64,000 nt of DNA, taken from positions 248,001 through 312,000 of the forward strand of contig NZ_JXYP01000021.1 of NCBI RefSeq assembly GCF_000964005.1, given 5' to 3'. The translations under genes were made by a program, and so were the position numbers. The DNA is from Williamsia herbipolensis (GTDB taxonomy: Bacteria > Actinomycetota > Actinomycetes > Mycobacteriales > Mycobacteriaceae). The notes beneath the pieces were generated by a model that was not told the origin of the DNA, searched no databases, and saw only the letters and a program-made list of their open reading frames with translations. The stretch's first letter is position 1, and every line of letters begins with the position of its first letter. This document shows positions 17,718 through 25,368 of this stretch, piece by piece.

Positions 17718-18236
17718 TCAGCCGACGCGCTGGTGCAGCCAGGTGACCTCGGCGCCGGCGCCACCCATGCGGAACTCCTCGAGCGCGGAATCCCAGGCGG
17801 TGCCGAGCGCGGCGTCGAGACGTCCGGCGAGTCCGATGCCGTCGGCCTGGGCGTCGAGCATGGCGCGCAGCTGCATCTCGCCGATCATCACATCACCGTT
17901 GGCGCTCATCGAGCCCCGCCACAGACCGAGTCCGGGGACATGGCAGAACCGTTCGCCGTCGACGCCGTCACTGGCGTTCTCGGTGACCTCGAAGCGCAGG
18001 GGCGACCACTCACGCAGGGCGTTGGCCAATCGTGCGCCGGTACCGACCGGACCGGTCCAGTCGACGGTCGCCCGTTGCAGGCCCGGCGCCGCCTCCTGCG
18101 CGGACCACTTCAGGTTCGCGCGGGCATCGAGGGTCGACGACAGAGCCCACTCCACATGCGGGCACAACGCGGTCGGCGACGAGTGGATGTAGACCACGCC
18201 CGTCGTCCGGTCCGCGAACTGTTCGAGAGTGCGCAC
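17718..18236 (-). CDS. DUF3145 family protein
   Basis: A 172-residue soluble protein from a family I know only in Mycobacteriales and relatives. Conserved blocks are FADRTTGVVYIHSSPTALCPHVEWAL at the start, then VDWTGPVGTGARLANALREW, DGERFCHVPGLGLWRG and MSANGDVMIGEMQLRAML. The end (SALEEFRMGGAGAEVTWLH) is acidic. No function is assigned. GTG 18236 has a GGAGG ribosome binding site at good spacing. A longer frame to 18317 would add non-conserved residues. It neighbours the FAS-II operon convergently. Confidence 0.88.
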   Translation of the reverse strand: MRTLEQFADRTTGVVYIHSSPTALCPHVEWALSSTLDARANLKWSAQEAAPGLQRATVDWTGPVGTGARLANALREWSPLRFEVTENASDGVDGERFCHVPGLGLWRGSMSANGDVMIGEMQLRAMLDAQADGIGLAGRLDAALGTAWDSALEEFRMGGAGAEVTWLHQRVG

Positions 18237-18358
18237 TGTTCCAACCTCCGGGATGTCGACGAGGAGCGTCTTCCCCAACGACCTTGCGACATCCGGCGAT
18301 AGCACACTGCGCACCACAAGTGTGCCTCATGTGACCCGTGTTGCGCCAGTGCACAGTG

Positions 18359-19189
18359 TTATCGATCGTGAATCGCTGCGACAACCTCGTCGTTGAACTC
18401 CGACCACAGGGGCTTGGCCCACGCCCCGAAGTCGCGGTCGGTGAGCACCACGCAGGCGGCATCGATCGTGGGATCGACCCACAGGAACGTCCCGGACTGT
18501 CCGAAGTGGCCGAACGTCGCGGGCGAGTTCGACGTCCCGGTCCAGTGCGGCGACTTCTCGGCCCGGATCTCCATCCCGAGACCCCAGTCGTTGGGCCGAT
18601 GCCTCCCGTACCCGGGCACGAAGCCGTCGAGGCCCGGGAACTGCACCGATGTCGCCTCGGAGACGGTCGACGTGGCGAGCAGTCGGGGTGCGAGGAGTTC
18701 GGCGGCGAACACGGCGAGGTCGTCGACCGACGACTCCGCACCGTGACCGGCCGGCCCGCTCAGCGCCGTCGCCCCCAACCCGAGCGGGGCACACACCGCC
18801 TCGTGCAGGTAGTCGGCGAACCCGATGCCGGTCGCGGTGGCGACCTCGTCGGCGAGCACGGCGAAGCCCGCGTTGGAGTAGATCCGCTTCTCCCCCACGC
18901 CGGCCTCGATCGCCGCGGTGTCGCCGTCCACGGCGTCGAAGGCCAGACCGGAGGCATGCGCGAGGAGGTGGGCGACCGTCGACCCGGGTGGGCCGGCCGG
19001 CCGGTCGAGGGTGACGGCCTCCTCCTCGACGGCGACCAGCACCGCGTACGCGCTGAGCAGTTTGGTCACCGACGCGAGGCGGTACGCGCGTCCGGTGTCC
19101 CCGTGGCGCGCGACGACCTCGCCGCCGACCACCACCGCGGCCGACACCGAGTCCACCGGCCATCCGTCGAGCTGATCGAGTACGGGCAC
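18359..19189 (-). CDS. Serine beta-lactamase/DD-peptidase-like hydrolase
   Basis: A 276-residue protein with the penicillin-binding fold signatures: S-x-x-K as RLASVTKLLSA near residue 40, Y-x-N as RIYSNAGFAVLADE near residue 105, and a third box HFGQSGTFLWVDP near residue 235. HLLAHASGL is the typical class-C/esterase-like helix. There is no signal peptide, so it is probably cytoplasmic and more likely an esterase or amidase than a resistance beta-lactamase. It is followed at 18237-18358 by non-coding sequence before DUF3145. Confidence 0.82.
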   Translation of the reverse strand: MPVLDQLDGWPVDSVSAAVVVGGEVVARHGDTGRAYRLASVTKLLSAYAVLVAVEEEAVTLDRPAGPPGSTVAHLLAHASGLAFDAVDGDTAAIEAGVGEKRIYSNAGFAVLADEVATATGIGFADYLHEAVCAPLGLGATALSGPAGHGAESSVDDLAVFAAELLAPRLLATSTVSEATSVQFPGLDGFVPGYGRHRPNDWGLGMEIRAEKSPHWTGTSNSPATFGHFGQSGTFLWVDPTIDAACVVLTDRDFGAWAKPLWSEFNDEVVAAIHDR

Positions 19190-19237
19190 GCGATCATCGT
19201 GTCAGACGGTTCAGCGATCCCCCCGTCGGAGACGGGT

Positions 19238-20368
19238 TCAGCGGTCCTCGTCGGTGAAGCGGATGACGCCGCGGATGTTCCTGCCGTCGAGCATGTCCTG
19301 GTAGCCCTCGTTGATCTGCTCGAGGCGGTACTGCCGGGTGACCATGTCGTCGAGGTTGAGCTTGCCAGTCTTGTACAGCGACAGCAGCATGGGGATGTCG
19401 AGCTTGGGGCTCGAGCCGCCGAAGATGGTGCCCTGCAGGTTCTTCTGCAGCAGGGTGAGCATGGCGAGGTTGAGCGTCACGTCGGTCTCCATCATGGAGC
19501 CCATGCCGGTGAGCACGCAGGTGCCCGCCTTGGCGGTGATGCCCATCCACAGGTCGACATCGGAGCCGTGCACCTCACCGACGGTGACGATGACCTTCTT
19601 GGCCATACCGCCCTCGGTGACCTCGGCGATGGTCATGGCCGCCTCCTCCACGCTCGCGAAGGCGTGGGTGGCGCCGAACTTCATGGCCTGCTCGCGTTTC
19701 CACTCGACGGGGTCGATGGCGAACACGTTGCGGGCACCGGCGAGCACCGCGCCCTGCAGGGCGGAGATGCCCACGCCGCCGCACCCGACGATCGCGACGT
19801 CCTCGCCCACCTGCACCTTGGCGCTGTGGGTGGCTGATCCGAACCCTGTGGGGACACCGCAGCCGACGAGGCAGGCGACCTCGAAGGGGATCGACGGGTC
19901 GATCTTCACCACCGAGGTCTCGTGGACCACCATGTACGGCGAGAACGTCCCGAGCAGTGTCATCGGGTAGACGTTCTCCCCCGCCGCGGTGTGCACGCGG
20001 AAGGTGTTGTCGGACACGGCCTCGCCCTGCAGGAGCATCGCGCCGAAGTCGCAGAGGTTGCTGAGCCCCGAGCGACAGGACGGACATTTGCCGCACGAGG
20101 GGATGAACGACAGCACCACGTGGTCGCCGACCGCGAAGTCGGTGACACCCTCTCCGACGGCCTCGATGACGCCCGCGCCCTCGTGTCCGCCGAGGACGGG
20201 GAACCCGGCCATGGGGATGCCACCGGTCACGAGGTGGTGATCGGAGTGGCACATCCCGGCCGCCTCCATGCGGATGCGCACCTCGCTGGCGCGGGGCTCG
20301 CCGATCTCGATCTCCTCGATCGCCCACTTCTCGTTGAAGTTCCTGAGCAGTGCACCTTTGGTCTTCAC
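19238..20368 (-). CDS. NDMA-dependent (nicotinoprotein) zinc alcohol dehydrogenase
   Basis: A 376-residue medium-chain dehydrogenase. Catalytic zinc ligands are in AAGMCHSDHHLV and GGHEGAGV, the structural zinc lobe is the four-Cys stretch CGKCPSCRSGLSNLC near residue 95, and the NAD site is AIVGCGGVGISALQGA near residue 200. The overall sequence matches the actinobacterial N,N-dimethyl-4-nitrosoaniline-dependent family, in which the nicotinamide cofactor stays bound and an external acceptor regenerates it. GTG 20368 was preferred over an upstream ATG because GGAGG (20375-20379) lies 6 bases ahead. A KstR-like operator stands ~80 bp upstream. Confidence 0.88.
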   Translation of the reverse strand: MKTKGALLRNFNEKWAIEEIEIGEPRASEVRIRMEAAGMCHSDHHLVTGGIPMAGFPVLGGHEGAGVIEAVGEGVTDFAVGDHVVLSFIPSCGKCPSCRSGLSNLCDFGAMLLQGEAVSDNTFRVHTAAGENVYPMTLLGTFSPYMVVHETSVVKIDPSIPFEVACLVGCGVPTGFGSATHSAKVQVGEDVAIVGCGGVGISALQGAVLAGARNVFAIDPVEWKREQAMKFGATHAFASVEEAAMTIAEVTEGGMAKKVIVTVGEVHGSDVDLWMGITAKAGTCVLTGMGSMMETDVTLNLAMLTLLQKNLQGTIFGGSSPKLDIPMLLSLYKTGKLNLDDMVTRQYRLEQINEGYQDMLDGRNIRGVIRFTDEDR

Positions 20369-20417
20369 GAACAACCTCCACATCGTCGCCGGGGTGATGA
20401 CCCGACGTGTCCTAGCG

Positions 20418-20431
20418 GTGACACTAGTCAC
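20418..20431. promoter_or_regulatory. Inverted repeat in the alcohol dehydrogenase promoter
   Basis: GTGAC-ACTA-GTCAC is a perfect 5-bp-arm dyad 50-63 bp upstream of the dehydrogenase start, just downstream of the KstR-like site. It may be a second operator or part of the core promoter. Confidence 0.35.
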
Positions 20432-20444
20432 TCCGGGGCAAAAA

Positions 20445-20458
20445 TGGAACGTGTTCTA
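20445..20458. promoter_or_regulatory. KstR-like operator upstream of the alcohol dehydrogenase
   Basis: TGGAACGTGTTCTA fits the TNNAACNNGTTNNA pattern that I recall for KstR, the TetR repressor of sterol catabolism. It sits in a short AT-rich island between the divergent dehydrogenase and the small zinc-ribbon gene, so it could control either. Confidence 0.5.
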
Positions 20459-20572
20459 TTTCCGCATCGGCGAGTCGTCGCGCCGGGCCGGGGCCGGTCG
20501 CCGGTGACACCCGTCGTGGCACGCCGGTAGTGTCGCGATCGATCTCGTCGCGGGCCGAGTCTGGAGTGGATG

Positions 20573-20749
20573 ATGGCGCCCCTGATCGAGCGATTCCCCT
20601 CGCACTGCCCGCTCGGCCACCGTCTGGGCGGCCGCCGGATGCTGGTCGGCTGGGACAACCGGAGCGATCCACCGCAACGCATCTGGATCTGCGGTCGCTG
20701 CGACATCGTCATGCACAGCACGGATTACCCGTGGCCGTCGGCCGACTGA
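20573..20749 (+). CDS. Small zinc-ribbon-like protein (58 aa)
   Basis: A short frame starting at ATG 20573 with GGAG 6 bases upstream; ATG 20570 is an alternative. The protein has a C-P-L-G-H motif near residue 12, then LVGWDN, then WICGRCDIVMHS with a C-x-x-C pair near residue 45, and ends YPWPSAD. One Cys-x-x-x-His and one Cys-x-x-Cys pair in this spacing suggest a single zinc ribbon. Similar small CPxGH...CxxC proteins occur in actinobacteria. A TAGTGT -10-like element lies at 20528-20533. The function is unknown. It is separate from the GGDEF gene that follows 135 bp later. Confidence 0.6.
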   Translation: MAPLIERFPSHCPLGHRLGGRRMLVGWDNRSDPPQRIWICGRCDIVMHSTDYPWPSAD

Positions 20750-20884
20750 CTTGTGCGCGGTCACAGCGTCGGCGACACCGATATGGAAAGCTCCGGTAAC
20801 GATGGGTGACACCGTCCCACCACCCCGGGTGTCCGGCATGCGGACCTGTGACGAAACCGCGATGAACAGGGCATAGTTGTCGGC

Positions 20885-22192
20885 GTGCACACGGACCCGG
20901 AGACGCCGCGCGGCCGTGCGGCGAGCACCGATCCGCCGCCTCCCGTCGTGTCCCCGCGCCTTCCGTCAGCCCCGCCTCGGGAACCGGACAGGCGCGCCGA
21001 TGCGGCGGTCGACGAGTCGCGGCAACGCCGGATGCACTCCATCGCCGAACTCGACAGCGATCCACGCACCGAGGTCGTCGCCGGGCGGGGTCGCGGTTCG
21101 GCCACCGCGAGACTGATGCGCCGGTTCGACGCCCGCTCGGCCGCGGTCCTGCTCAGCACCAGCGGATCACTCCCCCTGCCGGTCCTGGCCTTCCTGCAGC
21201 CGGCCTTCATCCGTGAGGGCGGGCTGCCCTGGCTCGTGACCGTCTGGTTGTTCACGCTGCTGGTCTTCAGCACGACGCTGGTCGTGGGACGCCTGGGCGA
21301 CCGACTGTTCGCCGCCTTCGGCTTCATCGGGATGGTCGGGATCGCGGTGGCCGCCTACGTGGTCACCGAGCCCGCCGCGTCGGGGGTCATCATCACCCTG
21401 CTCGCGGCGATACCGGCGATCGCGGCGATGTCGTCCTCACGCCGCGTGGTCGTGTCGTTCGCGATGTTTGCCGTCGCGCTCGCCATCGGTCTGGCGTTCA
21501 TCGACGTCACCTCGGTTGTCGGCGTCATCGTGCGGTGCGGTGCCGGTGTGGCCAACGTGATGGTCCCGGTGTTCATCGTCGCGGCGCTGCGCAACTCGCT
21601 CGAGGTGACGATGCAGCGGTACGCCGTCCTCGGCGACACCGACCCGCTGACGGGTCTGCTCAACCGGCGCGGATTCCTCGCCCGCAGCGGCGATCTGCTG
21701 ACGACCGTCGCGACCGCAGGTGACCAGGTCGGGTTCCTGCTCATCGACGTCGACCACTTCAAGGCGATCAACGACCGCCTCGGACACGCCGTCGGCGACA
21801 CCGTCCTCGTCGACACCGTCGCCGCGATCACCGCCTCCGCACCCCGCAGCAGCCTCATCGGGCGGTTCGGCGGCGAGGAGTTCGTCGTCCTGTGCGGCAC
21901 CACCGGTCAGGCCGCATTGTCGGCCACGGCCGAGCGGATCCGCGAGGCGGTCGCCGCGGGGTCGACGGTCACGGTGAGCATCGGTGCCGTGGCGGCGCCG
22001 CTGTCGAGCACGCGATCGGGTCGCCCGAACATCTCGCACGTGATCGATCACCTCACCCACCTCGCCGACCGGTGGGTCTACGTGGCCAAGAGCGCGGGAC
22101 GGGACCGCGTGGTGTGCCTGTCGTCGTCACCGATCCACTTCGTGGACGGCGACGCCGTCGGCACCGCGGCCCCCGCCCGCCGGATGGCGTGA
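20885..22192 (+). CDS. Membrane-bound GGDEF-domain diguanylate cyclase
   Basis: A 435-residue protein. A disordered Pro/Arg-rich N-terminus (~80 residues) is followed by about six hydrophobic segments between residues ~85 and 235 (LPVLAFLQPAF, LVTVWLFTLLVFSTTLVVG, VAAYVVTEP, VIITLLAAIPAIAAM and others). A GGDEF domain follows from ~250 to 410: DPLTGLLNRRGF, FLLIDVDHFKAINDRLGHAVGD, and the catalytic GGEEF in RFGGEEFVVL near residue 330. The active-site loop is intact, so c-di-GMP synthesis is likely. No clear RxxD inhibitory site stands before it. It ends 4 bp from the convergent acyltransferase-like gene. Confidence 0.9.
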   Translation: MHTDPETPRGRAASTDPPPPVVSPRLPSAPPREPDRRADAAVDESRQRRMHSIAELDSDPRTEVVAGRGRGSATARLMRRFDARSAAVLLSTSGSLPLPVLAFLQPAFIREGGLPWLVTVWLFTLLVFSTTLVVGRLGDRLFAAFGFIGMVGIAVAAYVVTEPAASGVIITLLAAIPAIAAMSSSRRVVVSFAMFAVALAIGLAFIDVTSVVGVIVRCGAGVANVMVPVFIVAALRNSLEVTMQRYAVLGDTDPLTGLLNRRGFLARSGDLLTTVATAGDQVGFLLIDVDHFKAINDRLGHAVGDTVLVDTVAAITASAPRSSLIGRFGGEEFVVLCGTTGQAALSATAERIREAVAAGSTVTVSIGAVAAPLSSTRSGRPNISHVIDHLTHLADRWVYVAKSAGRDRVVCLSSSPIHFVDGDAVGTAAPARRMA

Positions 22193-22196
22193 GGGA

Positions 22197-22973
22197 TCAG
22201 GCTGCGTGACGGCTCCGGTCCACCGCGTCGATCCGCTCCGCGCTACCGAGCAGGGCGTCGGGACCCAGCAGACCCGCGGTGTCGTGACGCATCTGGGCGT
22301 ACACGGTCGGGTCGGCGTTCCGGGCCAGTGTCGTGGCGTCCCACCACATCAGACTCGTCCGGTAGCGGTCGTCGGGGTACGGCGACGCGGGGACGGTCCG
22401 GTCGACGCGGCCACCCGACGACGACCACCGACGCAGGACGTGCTCGGCGGCGGTGGCCATGAGGTACCGCACGCCCATCGCCGAGACGACGGGCAGGGCC
22501 ACGCGGGCGAGCAGCGACGACACCGCCGACGGATCGTCGGCGAGCGGGTTGACCCATGCGGTCTTCAGCTCGACGACGCCGGCGTCGAGGCGCCGGTCGA
22601 TCGCATCGATCAGCGCGTCGCGGCCGTCGCACCCGGCCCATTCCTGCACCGCGTGGGTCTGGTCCACCGAGACGTAGGCGCCCTGCACCCGCAGTCCACC
22701 GAGCAGGACGTCGTGGTCGTCGGTCACCGCGAAGAACACGCTCGTCGAGGTCCCGTCGGCGACGGCGTCGTAATCGAGTGCGGCGGAGACCCGATGTGCC
22801 CGGTAGACCGCGCGGGCTCCGTCGAGATAGCGGATCCACAGGTCCGGTGCGGCATCGGGGGTGGCCATGGTGAGTCGACACCCGCTCGACGGGTCGGTCA
22901 TCGTCGTCAGTCCGACCCCGGGAAGTCGGTCGGTCAGACGGGATGAGGACTGCACAGCTGTTGCGAGGGACAT
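22197..22973 (-). CDS. GNAT-fold protein, FeeM/acyl-homoserine-lactone-synthase-like candidate
   Basis: A 258-residue soluble protein beginning at ATG 22973, with an AGAAAGG ribosome binding site. The core, ARAVYRAHRVSAALDYDAVADG followed by VFFAVTDDHDVLLGGLRVQGAY, resembles the N-terminal half of N-acyl amino acid synthases (FeeM) and LuxI-like enzymes: an R-x-V segment, then a loop, then a strand carrying a G-G-x-R step. Later blocks are ELKTAWVNPLADDP, RVALPVVSAMGVRYLMATAAEHVL and YRTSLMWWD. The assignment is from pattern only. It is divergent from the E1-nitroreductase gene with a shared 223-bp AT-rich promoter region. Confidence 0.55.
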   Translation of the reverse strand: MSLATAVQSSSRLTDRLPGVGLTTMTDPSSGCRLTMATPDAAPDLWIRYLDGARAVYRAHRVSAALDYDAVADGTSTSVFFAVTDDHDVLLGGLRVQGAYVSVDQTHAVQEWAGCDGRDALIDAIDRRLDAGVVELKTAWVNPLADDPSAVSSLLARVALPVVSAMGVRYLMATAAEHVLRRWSSSGGRVDRTVPASPYPDDRYRTSLMWWDATTLARNADPTVYAQMRHDTAGLLGPDALLGSAERIDAVDRSRHAA

Positions 22974-23127
22974 CGCACACCTTTCTGCAACGTGAGAACT
23001 CCGAGCTCGGGACACGGAGACGACGTCGACCGAAAGACCATTCTTCAATGTCGAATAATGCACAGAATTCATCGGAATACATACGCCATACGCGTTGGTG
23101 AATGCCCCCCGACAACCCCTGTACGAC

Positions 23128-23148
23128 TGTCGATGATGATTCTCGACA
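23128..23148. promoter_or_regulatory. Inverted repeat in divergent promoter region
   Basis: TGTCGA (23128-23133) and TCGACA (23143-23148) are a perfect dyad spaced by 9 bases. The related heptamer ATGTCGA/TCGACAT recurs at about 23049 and 23192. The region between the two divergent genes is markedly AT-richer than its surroundings, so this is a reasonable operator candidate. Confidence 0.35.
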
Positions 23149-23196
23149 TCGCCCCCGAGAAACCATTAAACACGCTTTCGGAAAAGAGGGATCGAC

Positions 23197-25332
23197 ATGT
23201 CCGATCATTCATCGACGAGTTCTTCGCGCCCGACGTCGGATCTCGCATCGGTGGAGATCCTCGACCCCTCCGACGATCGCGACCGTCTCCGCATCGCCGC
23301 CCTCCGAGACGATTCCGCCGTACAGGTGACCGACACACTCGCGGCGCAACGGATCTCGTTGAGCGAGGTGGTCCCCGCCCCTGACGACCATCACCTGCGC
23401 GACTCGCGGTGGGTCTTCTATCCGTGGCGGTCGACTCTCGTACACCTGTTGGGGCCCAGCGGGTTCCGGCGCCTGCGGCTCGATCGGAACCAGAACAAGA
23501 TCACCCTCGCCGAGGACGCCGTCCTGCGCTCGCGCCGGGTCGGTGTGGTGGGTCTGAGCGTCGGACACTGTGTCGCCCACACCATCGCGATCGAGGGACT
23601 CGCAGGCACGCTGCGGCTCGCCGATTTCGACGAGATCGACCTGTCCAATCTCAACCGTGTCCCGGCCACCGTCTTCGACATCGGCGTCAACAAGGCGGTG
23701 GTGGCTGCGCGACGCATCGCCGAGATCGACCCCTATCTGACCGTCGAGATCATGCCGGTCGGCATCGACGAGACCACCGCAGCGCAGTTTCTCGACGGCC
23801 TCGATCTCGTCGCCGAGGAATGCGATTCCTTCGACGCCAAGGTGCTCATCCGCGACCGGGCACGCGCCGCCGGGATACCCGTGATCATGGAGACCAGCGA
23901 CGGCGGGGTGCTCGACGTGGAGCGGTTCGACCTGTCGCCGGACCGCCCGCTGTTCCACGGACTGCTCGGCGACATCGATGCGGCCGGCCTGACCGGCCTG
24001 ACCGCGGGCGAGAAGGTGCCGCTGGCGCTGGCCCTGCTCGACCCCACCCGTGTCACCTCGCGGATGGCCGCCTCGGCCCTCGAGGTCGGGGCGACGCTGG
24101 CGACCTGGCCGCAACTCGGCGGCGACGTCGCGCTCGGTGGCGCATCGTGCGCGGCCGCGGTGCGTCGCCTCGGGTTGGGCCTTCCCCTGCCGTCGGGACG
24201 GGTGCGCATCGACATCGAGGCCGCGCTCGATCGCGTGTACGACCCCCTCGACGACCTCCCGACCACACCGCCCCCGACACCCGCCACGCCCGCGACCCCG
24301 GACCTCGCCGCGATCTTCGACCGACTGCCCGACGACGAGGCTGTCGCGTTCGCCGCGTCGCGCGCGCCGTCGGCCCACAACGGGCAGCCCTGGTCGATCG
24401 GGATCGACGGCGACGGGATCGACGCACGCATCCGGGAGACCGCACCGCCGCGCACCACCGACCTCGCACGCAGGATGAGCGCGGTGGCCCTCGGTGCGCT
24501 CGCCCACAACATGGAGGTCGCGGCCTCTGCGCGAGGTCGGCTGGGACGCACGACGATCCACGACGACGGGATGCGTGTGCGCCACGAGATGGGCACCGGC
24601 GCCGACGGCCGCGCCCACGACATCGGTCTCGTGCTGCGCCGCGCCACATCTCGACTCCCCGGTGACGGCTCGCCGCTGCACCCCGCCGAGATCGAGGCGC
24701 TCACCGCGGCCGACGCGCGTGTGCACCTGCTGACCGACCGGGCGCGACTCGAGACGTGTTCGGCACTGCTGGGCGACGGCGCCCGGATCCGACACCTCAC
24801 ACCGGCCCTGCACGCCGAGATGACCGAGGCGCGGCGACGACCGGGATCGGCCGATCCCGACACCGGTGTCGACATCGAGTCCCTCGGTGTGCCGGTCGCG
24901 GCGCGCGGGATGCTCGACCTCGTCTCCCGACCGGACGCGATGGCCCACCTCGAGGCCTGGGGCGCCGGATCGGTGCTCGGCGCGCCCACCGCGGGTGCGG
25001 CACGCTCGTCATCCGCCCTCGTCGCGATCAGCGTCGAGGACTGGGGCCGGGAGAGTTTCGTCCGCGGCGGGATGGCGACCGAGGCGGTGTGGCTGTGCGC
25101 CACGGCCCTGGGGCTCGCGGTGTCACCCGCGGTCCCCCCGTCGCTCTATGCCGCGAACGACGATGAGCGACAGCAGATCTCACCCGCCCACGCCCACACG
25201 CTGGGAGTGATCGACCGAGGGGTGCGACAGTCGTTCGGACTCGACGACGACGCTGCGGTGGCGGTGATCCTGCGGGTGTTCCGCAACCCGACGCCCGTGC
25301 CGGTCAGTCGGCGAAGGCCACCCCTGGCGTGA
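23197..25332 (+). CDS. E1-like (ThiF) - nitroreductase fusion protein, Rv1355c family
   Basis: A 711-residue two-domain protein. Residues ~95-330 form a ThiF/MoeB-like adenylating domain: nucleotide loop VGVVGLSVGHCVAHTIAIEG near 118, then DFDEIDLSNLNR with the conserved Asp and Arg. The later catalytic Asp region is AEECDSFDAKVLIRD; the usual zinc Cys pairs are absent. Residues ~350-700 are a flavin nitroreductase domain: ASRAPSAHNGQPWSI near 385, ALGALAHNMEVAASARG, and a C-terminal GLAVSPAVPPSLY. M. tuberculosis Rv1355c (called MoeY) has this architecture. ATG 23197 has an AAGAGGG ribosome binding site. The substrate is unknown. Confidence 0.82.
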   Translation: MSDHSSTSSSRPTSDLASVEILDPSDDRDRLRIAALRDDSAVQVTDTLAAQRISLSEVVPAPDDHHLRDSRWVFYPWRSTLVHLLGPSGFRRLRLDRNQNKITLAEDAVLRSRRVGVVGLSVGHCVAHTIAIEGLAGTLRLADFDEIDLSNLNRVPATVFDIGVNKAVVAARRIAEIDPYLTVEIMPVGIDETTAAQFLDGLDLVAEECDSFDAKVLIRDRARAAGIPVIMETSDGGVLDVERFDLSPDRPLFHGLLGDIDAAGLTGLTAGEKVPLALALLDPTRVTSRMAASALEVGATLATWPQLGGDVALGGASCAAAVRRLGLGLPLPSGRVRIDIEAALDRVYDPLDDLPTTPPPTPATPATPDLAAIFDRLPDDEAVAFAASRAPSAHNGQPWSIGIDGDGIDARIRETAPPRTTDLARRMSAVALGALAHNMEVAASARGRLGRTTIHDDGMRVRHEMGTGADGRAHDIGLVLRRATSRLPGDGSPLHPAEIEALTAADARVHLLTDRARLETCSALLGDGARIRHLTPALHAEMTEARRRPGSADPDTGVDIESLGVPVAARGMLDLVSRPDAMAHLEAWGAGSVLGAPTAGAARSSSALVAISVEDWGRESFVRGGMATEAVWLCATALGLAVSPAVPPSLYAANDDERQQISPAHAHTLGVIDRGVRQSFGLDDDAAVAVILRVFRNPTPVPVSRRRPPLA

Positions 25333-25339
25333 GGTGTTC

Positions 25340-25356
25340 GTCGCGACAGCCGCGAC
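25340..25356. terminator. Weak hairpin between convergent genes
   Basis: GTCGCG-ACAGC-CGCGAC forms a 6-bp stem in the 36-bp gap between the E1-nitroreductase gene and the convergent sugar transferase. There is no T-run. It is a plausible terminator by position only. Confidence 0.35.
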
Positions 25357-25368
25357 GGGCGGCGCGGG

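Noticed and set aside
23048-23101. 17-codon peptide as a real gene
   Set aside because: No convincing ribosome binding site and unusual codon use; kept only as a note in the findings.
23209-24948. 579-codon minus-strand frame opposite the E1-nitroreductase gene
   Set aside because: Antisense shadow with an Arg/Asp/Val-rich composition and no ribosome binding site; the sense frame has two recognisable domains.
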